Source of the DNA: Apiospora phragmitis
Taxonomy: Eukaryota; Ascomycota; Sordariomycetes; Amphisphaeriales; Apiosporaceae
Direction: 5' to 3'
DNA: 64,000 nucleotides
NCBI GenBank assembly: GCA_038363925.1
Contig: JAQQWL010000002.1
Coordinates: forward strand, 186,001 to 250,000
Under the pieces are notes generated by a model. The model did no database searches. It was not told the DNA's origin and was given only the letters and a program-made list of their open reading frames with translations. A program made the translations under genes and the position numbers. Below are positions 1 to 11,900 of this stretch, piece after piece; the stretch's first letter is position 1; each line of letters begins with the position of its first letter.

Positions 1-1
1 C

Positions 2-1990
2 CGGGGTCTGCCGTTCACCCGCACCCGCTGTCTCCGCGGGAAGCTGCCCCGGTACCGCAACGAGGTTTGTCTGATTTTACAGATCGACGCGGACGACGAC
101 CGGCCCGATCACGTCCAGGCCGCCGTCGACGTCCCGCTGCGTCACGCGATGGGCACCCGCAATTTCCACTTCACCAATGCAATGTTCCCGGCCCACCGGT
201 TCGACGGCACGTACGGGACGACCGCGGCGGACGTCGAACGCTATGCCCCGCTGACTTGTCGCTGGAAGTACCGGCTCGTTTACAAGGACGCCACATCTCG
301 GGTGAAGACCAAGGCGGTTCCCACCGAGTTCGTGTTGGCTCATATCAATACCGACGACGAGGGGGTGAAGGCCAAGTTCAAGGTCAGGGAATCGGTTTTG
401 ATGAATCAGTGGCGTGGCGGCAAAGTGGAGGGTGGCTCGTACGACAAGGTAGCAGGCGTTGACCTTGCGGTCCGGGATAATCTGACGCTCATCGAAGACA
501 ATGATGAGAACCCAGGGACTGAGCAACAGGGGATACCAATGGTGAAGCCAGTTGGACAGCGCTACACCTTTGGTGACATGTTCTCCGGCGCCGGTGGTGC
601 ATCCTACGGCGCAAGGTGTGCCGGCTTCCACATCCGGACCGCGTGCGACCACTGGAAGGACGCGCTCGAGACGTACCGCCACAACTTCCCCGAGACGGAG
701 CTGCACGCCAAGGACATCTTCGCGCTGCTGTCGGAAGTGCCCGACAACGGACCCGAGCTCCACGTCGACGTGCTGCACCTCTCGCCGCCCTGCCAGTTCT
801 GGTCCCCGGCGCACACGGTCGAGGGTAAAAATGACGAGCAGAACATCGCAGCATTGATGTCGTGCCACCAGCTGATCCAAAAGTTCCGCCCGCGCCTCTT
901 TACCCTCGAGCAGACCTTCGGGATCCTCGACCTGCGCTTCGAGTACTACTTCAACGCGCTCCTCGTCGGGTTCACGCAGCACGGCTACTCGGTGCGCTGG
1001 CGCATCCTGCGCCTCGAGAACTGGGGCCTGCCGTCGCCGCGCAAGCGCCTCGTCATCCTCGGCTCGTGCCCGAGAGCCGCTGCCGGACTACCCGCTGCCG
1101 ACGCACGGCCAGGACCCCGAGCCGGGGTCCAGGATCAAACGCTATCGGACCGTGTACGAGTCTCTCCGGGGCCTGCCACCGCCCATTCATCTCGACGCTA
1201 ATACTACTGCAAGGGACAACCCCCTCGCGAACTTGGCGGCGGACGTGGACCCCCTGCACCGCGTCCAAAAGCTCCGCGACGACACCCCCTGGGACCCGGA
1301 CGCCGGCCTGCTGCGGCGCGCCATCACTTGCAACGGCGGCTACGGCAACCACCACTGGAGCGGCGAGCGCGACTTCACGCGGCGCGAGTACGCGACGCTC
1401 AACGGGTTTCCCCGCGGCTACCAGTTCCGGGGCCGCAACTACCAGCGGCAGATCGGCAACGCGTTTCCCGCACGGTTCACGCGCGCGCTGTACCGGCACC
1501 TGCGGGGCTGGCTCGAGCGGGCGGACGCGGGGTGGTGGTGGGGAATGTGCCGGGGGATCGGCAGGAGGTGGTGTTTGGGGAGGGGGATGAGATTTCGGAT
1601 GATGAAGATGGTGGAAGAGGTGGTGGAGGTGAAGGTACTATTGGGCGCGGACGACGAAGAAGAAGGGGTGGCGATGTGCATGAAGAAGAAGAAGATGATG
1701 AGGTCGTGTTCGAAGGTCGGCGGTTTCGCAAGAGACAGCCTGCTACCCTTCCTGTTGTCGAGTGGAAAGATGATGAAGATGACGACGACATGGCCGACGA
1801 CGATCTCATGGAGATTGATGGAACGGGTGGCGGCGACCTCATTCTCATCTCACAAACTCGTCCTGTGTTGCTGTGCGTGGACGCGAACCAGCGGGCGCCG
1901 CCGCCGCCGCCTAGGGACCCTTGGAATTTCCCGGCGTCTTCGCTCGAGGACCCGATTGACTTGGATAACGATGGAGATGCACTATATTGA
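2..1990 (+). CDS. rid: RID-like DNA (cytosine-5) methyltransferase, 5' truncated by the window edge, two frame breaks
   Basis: C5-cytosine methyltransferase of the fungal RID/Masc1 group, known from Neurospora to be needed for repeat-induced point mutation in the sexual nucleus. The frame is open from the window edge, so the N-terminus is missing. A BAH-like region (about 2-480) precedes the catalytic domain: SAM motif DMFSGAGGASYG near 577, catalytic Cys motif LHLSPPCQFW near 775, LEQTFG where other families have ENV, and the late motif LNGFPRGYQF...RQIGNAFP near 1400-1470. An acidic, low-complexity tail follows (about 1570-1990). The frame changes near 1070 and returns to the first frame near 1530. 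The protein is coherent across both points, so the breaks are indels, not introns. Family assignment is secure; whether the gene is functional is not. Confidence 0.85.
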
Positions 1991-2772
1991 TGGTCAAGTA
2001 CTGCATCATAGGGAAGTCTGAGACCATGGACGCATTGTAGGAGACAAGGTTGCGTTGATTCGCTGAGATTAGGTATCATGGACTTAGGGAGAGTTTAAAA
2101 AGCTTTTTGCAGCACGGAGAGTACAGTCCTCGATCCTTTGTGCATTCTGGCTGGTTTTCATCTTTACGCGCCACATAGGGCTCGGTGCTTCTATACAGAT
2201 GATCGGAGCATGCAAGAATGCAGGCGAATACATTTATTTCTTCTATGGAAAGAAAATTATAATTAATCTATACTCGCTGTTGTTGCGATTGGTTCAGACA
2301 TTATTCGCTTTGTCATAGGCACCCCTGAGCGGGATCCGCGGGTTGCCGACCGGCCGGTTCCACATCCGGCCAAGTCGGATACGGAGCAACCTTTCAACAT
2401 TAAAATCCCGACCGCCGAGCAACCACACGCAAGCTCCCTGGCCACAAGGAGAGACTGGGAATTAGGCACGGAGGAACTCCAATCAAGCAACTCCACATAC
2501 GGACTCTCTTGCACAATACGCAATATGCCGAAGTCCTTTGTCTGACATAGAACAGCGCGCCTGGGGGGCGGGCTCGGCGAGTCACGACTACGTCAACAAC
2601 TATGATATATAAGGCACTTGCCACTTACTGGTAGGAATCAGAAAAGGTCTTCGTATAACGTAAAGAGTAAACACCCGGGAAAACAAGAACCACTCTCAAC
2701 CACCTTTACAAAAACGCCATTGCCGTCTGCCGCGGGATCATCAACAGCTTTTCTCCGCACACAACCCCAACA
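1991..2772. other. intergenic, gene-free
   Basis: About 780 bases between the methyltransferase 3' end and the next start codon. I see no supported gene; only the TATA-like element at 2606 stands out. Confidence 0.6.
2606..2613 (+). promoter_or_regulatory. TATA-like element of the short-chain dehydrogenase gene
   Basis: TATATAAG lies about 160 bases upstream of the start codon at 2773, a plausible core promoter position allowing for a 5' leader. Motif match only. Confidence 0.4.
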
Positions 2773-3847
2773 ATGGCTTACAAAAGCACCATCCTCATAA
2801 CCGGCGGGACGTCGGGCTTGGGCTACCACGCAGCCCTCGACATAGCGCGTGCCTGCCCGGACGCCCAGGTCATCATCTCGTCGCGGTCCGACCGGGAGCA
2901 AGCGGCCGCCTCCATCCACAAAGCCCTAAAGCAGTCCAACGTCGTATACGCGGCGCTCGACCTGGGCGACCTGGCGAACGTGCGCGCCTACGCCGAGGAA
3001 TTCGCGGCGGCGCGGCACCCACCTATCCGGGCCCTCTTGCTCAACGCGGGGCTGCAGTTCCCCGGCGAGGCGAAGACGACGGTCGACGGGCTCGAGGCCA
3101 CCTTCGGCATCAACCACGTCGGGCACGCGCTGTTGTTTCATCTGCTGGCGCCGTTTCTGGCGGATAATGCGCGGGTCGTGATAACATCTAGTGGAACTCG
3201 TAAGTGGTTATCATAGCAGCATAACCGGCAATGCAAATTGTGCATTCATTTCAACAAGACTTGAGGACTAATCAAACACACTGAGCTGCAAAGACGACCC
3301 AGAGCAGTTCTCCGGCCTGCTACCGGCCATCTACACCAGCGCCGAGGCGCTCGCCCACCCGACGCCCGCGTTCGCCGCGTCGCAAGGCGGCCGCCAGCGC
3401 TACACCAGCAGTAAGCTGTGCAACGTGCTGTGGTGTTACGCTCTAGGGCGGCGCCTGTCCTCCGAGCCGCGGAGGCGCGGCATCATGGTCACGGTCATGT
3501 GCCCCGGGTTCATGCCGGGGACGGGGCTGGCGCGGGAGGCGAGCGCGGCGGCGCGGTTCCTGTTTCTGAAGGTGATGCCGTACACGATGCCGCTGCTGCG
3601 CGCTCTCTTGCGCACGTCCAATATCCACTCCCCGGCAGAGTCGGGGGCCGCGCTGGCTCGGCTCGCGGTGGGGGACGACGATGGGGTCCGGGGCGTCACG
3701 GGCAAGTACTTTGAGGGGCGCCGGGAGATCCAGTCCAGTAAGGACAGCTACGATGTCGAGAAGCAGGAGGATCTGTGGCGCTGGACGGTGGGGTTCTTGA
3801 GTGGCGGGGATGAGGAGGTCCGGAGACGGTTTGAGGAGGTCCGGTGA
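2773..3847 (+). CDS. short-chain dehydrogenase/reductase (SDR)
   Basis: NAD(P)(H)-dependent oxidoreductase with a Rossmann fold; substrate unknown. Exons 2773-3199 and 3294-3847 join across an intron with a gtaagt donor and give 326 residues, the usual size for the family. The cofactor motif TGGTSGLG is near residue 11, NAG near residue 92, the SSGTHD strand spans the splice junction, and the catalytic YxxxK is YTSSK in exon 2. The frame is uninterrupted, one of the few clean genes here. The start is the first ATG after a TATA-like element. It lies away from the tailoring cluster at 33-49 kb, so a link to it is not implied. Confidence 0.88.
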
Positions 3848-3991
3848 TATGCTAGGACAACAGGGTAAATGGACTTGAAATATCCTAATGCCGTAGTCAC
3901 GAAACTTGGATAGTATTTCTTTTAGGAACTGGCTAGAGACCTGTGAGTAAATAAATAAGTTACCTCTTTTGAATCCTACATGGGAATGCTT

Positions 3992-4627
3992 TCAGGCACT
4001 GTTCCGCCTCAGCTCTACCACTTGTTCTCCGTCATCCCTGGCATGATTGTATCCTACTTCATCATGTTCCTCCTCTAGGTCTTCATCGTGAACCGGCATG
4101 ACCCAAGGCGTCCATGTATCATCCCTGAGTGGTACGTTGGTGTCATTGTCAAGGGCTGACCATTGCGCCTGGTCGTGTCGTCCGTACCCATTGGTGATTT
4201 GACTGGTGGCACTCATATTGGCATCCGTCCATCGGTTCGAGTTCGCATCAGGTGCTGCTAGGTACTGGAGGCTTGAAGCGTCCTGCGACCAAGCAAGAGC
4301 GTGCTGAGAGCCCAGTTGGTTGTTTGTCGTGACTGGTTGGGCAACCCAAGGGGCCGCTGTCGAATAGGGAAGGTGGACGTCGTCTGGGACATTGAAGCCT
4401 GCACATCAGTTGGCTCGTTCATTGTGGTGCTGTTGCCGCGACCTTGGTCCGTCTGATAGCGGGTCATGTCGTTCTGTGTACCTGACACAGCTCTGTTGCT
4501 CGCGTGGTGTCTTGGCCGGTGCCGACGATGATGCCGGGAGTGTCTGTCTCGTGAATTCTTGTTCGCGAATATCGTTAGTAGGCAGGTACATATAAGATGT
4601 GGTGAAACATACGTCTCTTTCGGGCAT
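3992..4627 (-). CDS. small hypothetical protein, three-exon model
   Basis: I do not recognise this protein. Reading the minus strand from ATG at 4627, a short first exon, a second exon (about 4480-4555) and a long last exon (about 4390 to stop at 3992) give one sensible hydrophilic chain of about 170 residues, with an acidic stretch (EDLEEEHDE) near the end. The last exon reads cleanly across two overlapping unspliced frames, which is why I prefer splicing over a single-exon reading. The donor of the second intron is not settled: the best GT sites differ by a few bases in phase. It could be a remnant. Confidence 0.35.
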
Positions 4628-6066
4628 CTCGTCAATTCCTGAGTGTTGTTGCTAGTCGGGTTCTACAGAGGAGCTGTGGCGGTGCCTACCACAACTGTAT
4701 ACCGAACAATATTGATCTACCATGCTCCTTTTATAGAGGTTGAGGCTCTGCATTTTCTACGGCCATATAGTCGCAGTGGTGTCTTTGCCTCCAGCCGAAT
4801 CCCCGAGGCCATCCCTCCTTTCTCCAATGTAAGAAGAAGACAAGTCATTTTTGAGCTGTCGATAATGCTTTGCCGTCTACTCGGCTTCAAATTACACATG
4901 AGGCATTCACGTCGTATTTGTTGGGCCTGCCCTACGCATTGGTCATAGTGTGGGGGTTGATGGCCGCCCTTGGCAGTTGTCAACGTAGACAGCCCAATGA
5001 CTGATCTGCATGGCACACCGAAACATCAAGTGGTTGACATTGAGTGGTTTTCCCGATGGGCGTAATATGCCGGGTCGAGAACCTTGCCTGGTGTTGCAAT
5101 TGACACCCTACAGCGGCCGGTCACATTAGACCCGCGTCGCCTTCACAACCATGCAGCAGCGGTTATTGGTCGTAGGCACGCACACACCTCTTAAAAACAT
5201 ATAGTAGGACCTAAGAGAAAGACTTTTGAGGGAAAGGCGTCTTTGCCTCGCTCGGCTCGTCGAGTGTTTCGGAGAAATGAACAGGTCGATTGGGGTTTTG
5301 TCTTTCCGGGCTACCGCAATTTGTGATATCTCTGAACTCGGGAAAGCATTGTAATGAGACACCTCGAAGGATGACCAATCAATCCCATTGTGTGTATCAC
5401 AAGAAATTGGAGAACATGGGTATGGAGATGGCCAATCAAACCCCTTGCCCCTCGGGTTTCGCTAGGGCGCCTGTCACTACCCGTTCGACAAGGCCACCAA
5501 ACCCGGAATCCGGGTTCATGGTATCAACAGAAAGCACGCTCGCTCTAGCTGTACTATCTCGCATGGAGCTTCTGAGATCAAAGTGTGCAGAAACGCCTGC
5601 ACGTGCCCAGTTTCGCTGCTGCCAGCCGCAACTGGCTCCCGACAGCCGGCCTAAATATTGACTTATCACATAGCCCGCAAGGCAACCAACACTCCTTTTC
5701 CGTTTAAGCAGGTGATCCTTGGTGAAATCCTCCGCAAAGCGGGACTGGCGTGCATGGGCTCATAAGCTGCATGGTCTCGCCCGGACAATGAAGATTGTCC
5801 ATAACCATACTAATTACGGAAAAAAGAAAGCAAAATGACAGAACATGGATATCTTATATAATATATCGGATAATGGTTCCTCTTATATTTTGCTACAAGG
5901 CTCAGGATGACAACGCCCAGCATCAAGGCCAATAATCACATGCCGTCGGAAGAGGGCGTCTAGGTGGAAAGAGTGATACTCAAATGTGGACTGTACAAAA
6001 ACGAAAGGAAATAAGTTGAATTAAATACCTAAGGGTTCCGTAAACCAATCACCAACCCTCTTCCGG
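4628..6066. other. intergenic, no supported gene
   Basis: About 1.4 kb with only short, uncorrelated open frames on both strands. No tRNA, repeat array or recognisable domain seen. Confidence 0.5.
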
Positions 6067-7418
6067 CTATCGGGCAAAGCCGGGCGTTGAGCCAAAGTTC
6101 TTCAGGGTACCAGCTCCGTCACTAGCTCTGTCAGTCAAGTCTTGTAAATGTGACAAGCATTTCCACTTACAGCGCACTTGGCGATTATCCAAATCGAACA
6201 CACTGTAGAACGCGTTCAGGAACGGCAGCCCGAGCACCACCGTGACCTGCTTGTAGGGATGCTCCGCCTCGCCTCCAGGAGCTCGGTCGCCTGCAGGCTG
6301 ATCAGGCACTTCTCCTTCCCGTCTGCCATGATGCGCCTCGGGGCGTACGCGGACGGCGGCACCTCGAAGGTCTGGCCAGGGTCGTCCCCAAGCCGAACAC
6401 GAGGCTGGGCAGGCCCGGCTGCTGCGCGCAGTCCACCTCGCACCAGACGTTCATCACGTCGCACCCGAGCACGTGCATCTCCGGGAACAGGTACTCGACC
6501 CAAGCCCGTGGCAGGACCAGAATGTTCGCGGTCGAGAAGACAGCATGGGCGCCACCGTTGGGGAATTCCTCGCGGCGTGGGTTCGCCTCGCTTTCCCAGG
6601 CGATCGAGCGGAGCGACACGGCCCAAGCTTTGTTGCCAAAACCGCTTTCGGCGAGAAGAGGAATAGACCTGAAGTTTCCATGCTCGTACTTGGGGTTGGT
6701 GGAGCCAAAGGAGATCTCGCCGACGCGGTCCTCGTCACGAAGTCCCGTGGGTGGTTCGAGGGCGAATATGTTCGCTTTCAGCAGCCCGCCTTTGACCATG
6801 CTGGCCCAGGGCGATCGCATCGCCTTCGGGTCGTCGTCCGCCGTGTCGAGTTTCGGACTGAGGCCCAACGGCCCGTCGTAACCCTGGAAGAAGTGCAGAA
6901 AGGCGAGCGGAGCAGCGTACTTAGTGTCTACGAACGGCTGGCTCGCGACTTCTATCCCCGCCACGCGTAACATTTCGGACGCTCTCGGTCCCCTGAAGAC
7001 CGCGCCCGCATAGTAGCAGTAGAAGTCTCCCGTGGAGGGACTGGGTACAAACGTCTCGGACTCGCCTGGGGAGAACCTCGAAGCCTCGTCCGCCATCCGG
7101 TCTTCGTCTTTCACGTGCTTGTCCAGGACGAATAGAGTCTCGGAGTCTCAGGTCCAGCAGCAGTCGGAACTGCTGCGGGGGCGTGCCAAGCGTGGCCGGG
7201 ACCAAAATGCCCATTGGGGGAAAAGGGCGTATCCTTGCAGGCGCGTGCCCGCCATCAGTAAAGCCGCAGATGGAGGGAGTATGGGAAAAGCTCACGAAAA
7301 CGTCGGCTCGGTTCCGCGAAGACACCGGGTCCGCCATCACAATCTGCTCGCTGTCGGCCATGGCTGCAGCTATGCCGTCGAGTAGCAAGCAGACAAGAGA
7401 AGCCCAGTGTTTGAGCAT
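6067..7418 (-). pseudogene. aspartic-protease-like (A1/pepsin fold) gene, three frame breaks, active sites degenerate
   Basis: The chain starts at ATG 7418 with a hydrophobic leader, then GILVPATLGTPPQQF, the first strand of pepsin-family enzymes. The rest follows the A1 fold: a YDGPLGLSP flap region, an SFGSTNPKYEHG strand like the SFGGxD of the family, and the C-terminal GLPFLNAFYSVFDLDNRQV, as in real A1 proteases. The frame shifts near 7143, 6390 and 6265; the last two fall at G and C runs. The first DTG reads DLD and the second reads STA, so the catalytic pair is gone even with the frame mended. It is either a non-peptidase homologue with sequencing errors or a dead gene. A gtaagt intron near 6170 probably precedes the last codons. 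Confidence 0.65.
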
Positions 7419-8901
7419 CGTATTGAAAAGGGGGCAGAGGATTGTGTGAAGTTTGGATCAAGTTGTTCTCTAGGTGGTGTAAGCATTCGATGGACAGAGG
7501 GGTTGCAGCTTAGGAGCATGCAATTGCGCTGACGAAGGTCCCCTTCATATGGTTTGACGCCCGCTCCTTGTCGGCCGAGTCTCTTGGCACAGCTGCTTAC
7601 TAGCTGCGGCTTTACCGTAAATCAACAACGAGCCCAGATATAATAGGAAAGGGACTATTTAGGAAATCAATCTCTACGTCTGGGCCAATAAAGAACCTAG
7701 GCCGGTATCCCGGGTACAGAGTTATGTACGGAAGGCCAGCTGACAGAACGGTCTTGGCGGCTAGGAGGAAGGCTTAGAAATATTTCGATGGGACCTCCGT
7801 AGGGACAGGAGGATTACCTATTCCGATGTGCTTCCACCAATCCGTGCATATTCCGACGTTCGCTCAATCTGTTTCCAGGTGGTACGGATCCTTTATCTAT
7901 TCAGGAGTGGCAGTACGATCCTTCTCGGTTTAGGCGGCAAGGTGGTCAGCTGCAGCCTGCATATGCTAGCACTTATGTAAGCCAGGCCCGGCGGGCTAGT
8001 TGCGGCACAGGGGGGCTAGATCCGTGAGGAAGGCGGAATCTCGGAGACAGTAGCCTTCCTAGGCGTTAGGTAATAATCTCGGAGCGGCAAAGCACTTGGC
8101 GAACTGATTTTCGCAGATAACACATCGACCTACCGAAAACCGAAAACCGAAAATTGGGTCTGCTTCCACCTGGTAATATCCAGCACATCGCAAAGCACCA
8201 CCTGCCTATCCATATTTTGCGGAATAATTGCTCCTTGAGAACCGAACTGCGTTTTTTTTGTATCATACGAGCCTCCTCGGAATGGCTGCTAACATACGAC
8301 GTGAGTCTGATAACAGACGACAACCCTCAGGCGGCGCACATTTAGGCAGCTAGTCGCAATCCCGGCCCAGCAGTGGAGACCCCCCGGGGCCCCTCCGAGA
8401 CATATGGACCATGGTTTGTCTAAGTCGAGAACCTCCCTGGGCTGGCCTTCCGAGATAATACCCCTGGAGATGTTGAACCAAAGAACAACTCCATGATTGG
8501 CTCCCACGGCAATACGGCTATCACAGCCACGATGTTTCCAGGCTATAATGTACCCATGGTATAAACTGCTGCGCCGTATTTATCGTGCAATGCAATTTAC
8601 CCAAAATTATATCGGCTCCTTTCACATGCAGCTAGGTCGAAATAGTTCACCAGTCTGGTGGGCACAGCCAACAACTGCGTCTTCCTTCCATGGCGCGTAG
8701 GGCCGAAAGTCGTGTAGGGGGAATTGGCAACATAGCATGTTGTTGATACGGGGGCCTTCTTATCGCGCACAGAACGGTGGTGGAGCAATTGGGTCATAGG
8801 TATCTATATAATGAATCGCCTTCACCGGTTTCATTGCCGTGCTTCATGCTTTCGTTCCTCAAGCCCTGAACCCGTCGAGCATCTGCACAACTGGCGACAC
8901 C
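7419..8901. other. intergenic, no supported gene
   Basis: Shared upstream region of the divergent protease-like gene and the large SGNH gene. Around 7600-8100 the text looks unlike the coding neighbours and may be old mobile-element sequence, but I could not define ends or a frame. A short ccgaaaa tandem (three copies) lies near 8135. Confidence 0.4.
8804..8812 (+). promoter_or_regulatory. TATA-like element of the SGNH/FG-GAP gene
   Basis: CTATATAAT about 90 bases upstream of the chosen start at 8902. The same CTATATAA form precedes the genes at 22937 and 30734. Confidence 0.45.
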
Positions 8902-11900
8902 ATGGCTCGCTCTCCCGCCATCTACTTGACTTTATACCTCGCCCTTGGGCTGTGGTCGAGCATTGTTGCATTCCCGACACCCCAGTACTATGGATCGTTG
9001 GCGCCATTCTCGCACAACTTGACCGATCTCACACCAGTGTCATACACCACCAAGCGCGCGTCGAATGGCAACACGCCTCAACTGCGAATCTTGTCTTTGG
9101 GTGCCTCTATCGTATGGGGAACCGGGTCAAGCAATGGCAACGGGTATGTTTATAACATCCCCAACCCCCTTTTTGATGTGCTGCGCTAACGAGGTCAACC
9201 TCACCCCCTTAGCTTTCGAAAGCCCCTGAGAGACCAGTTGCGGTACTGGGGCTACGATGTCAACATGGTTGGCAGCCGTAATAACGGCGAATTCAAAGAT
9301 AATGACGTCGAGGCCACCAACGGCCTCCTCGTCGACGGCATTCATTCGGCCTCACGGCGTTCATACGGGTATAACCCCAACGTCGTCATCATCAACGGAG
9401 GCACCAACGACTGCATCCAGAACATTGATGTTGCCAACATTGGCGGCCGCATGGAGTCTCTCATCACCGACTTCTGGACACAGGAAGGTATGGGCGACAC
9501 CTGGGTGCTCCTGACTGCCCTCATTGCCACGGGTGTCGACACGTGCATCCAGAACGTCGACAGCATCAATAGCCAGTACAGTGACTTGGTTGACAGACTG
9601 CGAAGCGAGGGGCGGAAAATCGACTTCCACACCATCGATTCCGTCGTTGTGGGCGATCTAGTGGATAACATCCACCCCAACGATTACGGCTTCAGCAAGA
9701 TGGCCGCGTCCCTGGCCGTGGCCATCGACCGCGTCGCAAACCAGGGCACCATCACCGAGGCCGCCCCCATGCGGCCCTCCACCCCGGATGAGAACAACAC
9801 CTGTGACAAGAAGCTGGGCAGCGGCCAGTACGCCGGCGCCCTGACGCAACGCGGCTCGGGTCTGAGCGACGGCACGTACCAACACAGCTCGCTGGGCATC
9901 GGCCAGGGCCACCTCTGGAGCCACGAAAGCGCCTTCGACCAGAACCAGTTCTTCTTCGCGCGCCTCTGGACCGCGCAGCGGGACGACCTCTTGGCCTGGT
10001 ACCGGCCGAACGACGACGCCGACATCGTCTACGTCACCTGGAAGAACGACGGCGGCTACAACGCCGACGGCTACTGGAACTTCCGCCGCCTCGGCGACAT
10101 GCCGACCCCGACCTTCTGCCGCATCCGGGGCGTGCACTGGGCCGACTTCAACGGGGACGGGCTCGACGACTTCGCCTGCATCTCCCCCAACGGCGACCTC
10201 TGGGTGTCCATCAACAAGGGCGACGGCACCGCCGACCGGTGGCCGTCGTTCAAGGTCCTCGGCAAGATCAAAGAGAACGTCGGCTTCGCGCAGGACCGGG
10301 TCCGCCTGGCCGACATCGACGGCGACGGGCGCACCGACTACTGCGTGATCCAGAACGACGGCGCCCTGCGCTGCTACCGCAACGGCTGGGTCGAGGACTT
10401 CCCCGAGTACTGGCAGGACCTGGGCGTGCAGTTCAGCAACGCCGAGAACCACGACGACATCGCGGGCGTCCGGTTCGAGGACATCAACGGCGACGGGCGG
10501 GACGACTGGATGTGGGTCTCGGAGGAGGGCCAGATCGTGACCTTCACCAACAACCGCGACTGCACCAAGGGCATCGACGGTGCCCTGATGGGCCAGACCT
10601 GGCGCCGCGGCCGGAACCGCGAGGATCCCGACTCCCCTACACGCACCGCGGCATGATCGACTACGCCAACGAGGGCCGCGACGTCGGTCGCCACCGCATC
10701 CACCTCGCGCGCATCACGGGCGGGCTGGGCCACGCGAACCCGTCCGAATTCCTGCCGCCGCTGAAGGACTACGTCTGGATGGAGCACGTGAAGGAAGGTG
10801 ATAAGCACAAGTTCTACATGCGCGTGTGGCAGAACGTCGGCGGCGGCGCGACCAAGATGGAGGCCGACGGCGACAAGTACTGCAACATGATGGGCCACGA
10901 GAACGGCATGATGGACTACATCTGGACGCTGTCGACGGGCGAGATGACCATCTACCCCAACGCCGGCAAGAAGTCCATCACCGACCCGGAGTCCTTCTGG
11001 GGCCCCAGTGCCGTCATCTGGACCCCGCCCCAGAAGATCAACCGCCGGCAGCTGCACCTCACCGACTGGGATGGCGACGGTAGTTGCGATATTGTCTGGG
11101 TAAACGAGGAAGCGAACAATCACGTGGAGAAGGTGTGGATCAACCAGTAAGTCCCCTTTCGGCAATTCACAGGTGCAACTTGACCAAGGGATGAGGGAAG
11201 GATATGCTGACCCTTAACGCACTCACAACCTTAGATACAAACGCACTGGATCCTGGGACTGGCAGATGCTCGACAACCCCGCTGACCAACTGTCGTGCAG
11301 CCAGAGGAACGGCCCCGCCCTGACCGACCTGGCGGTGCGCTTCGCCGACATCACGGGCGACGGCCGGGGCGACTACCTGTGCCTGGAGAAGGACGGGCGC
11401 GTCACGGGCTTCATCCGTGAGGCGGGCGGCGACTGGCGCGGCGGCCAGATCAAGTTCAGCGAGAAGAAGGACCGGGCCAACCTGCGCTGGGCGGACATCA
11501 ACGGCGACGGCCGGGACGACATGATCTGGATCAACAAGTACACCGGCGACGGCGAGATCTGGTACAACAACGGCCTCTTCACGAGCCCCGACCCGTCTGG
11601 CTCCCTGTTCCACTGGCTGCCCCAGGGCATCCTGATGGCCGGCAACGTCCAGGGCGCCTGCATCCACTACCCGGACCTCGACGGCGACGGCCGGGCCGAC
11701 CTGCACTCCATCCTCAGCCCCCAGCTGAACACGGCCGAGACCTGGTTCAACCTCTGCCCCGAATCGGGCGGCGGATCCGGCAACGACCAGGAGGGCGACG
11801 ACGGCGAGATCACGAATCCCAACCTGCCGGGTATTCCGGATGAGGCGGCGAGGAGCCTGCACCCGTGCCCGAAGACGCGATGGATCAGTGGCAGTGGTTC

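Noticed and set aside
7600..8100. Transposon remnant upstream of the SGNH gene
   Set aside because: Sequence texture is suggestive, but no terminal repeats, target duplication or transposase/RT motif could be found by eye.
9658..11165. Long minus-strand open frames opposite the FG-GAP region (about 264 codons each)
   Set aside because: They are mirror images of the GC-rich DxDGDGxxD repeats, rich in Val/Ala/Gly, and have no motif. The plus strand is clearly coding.
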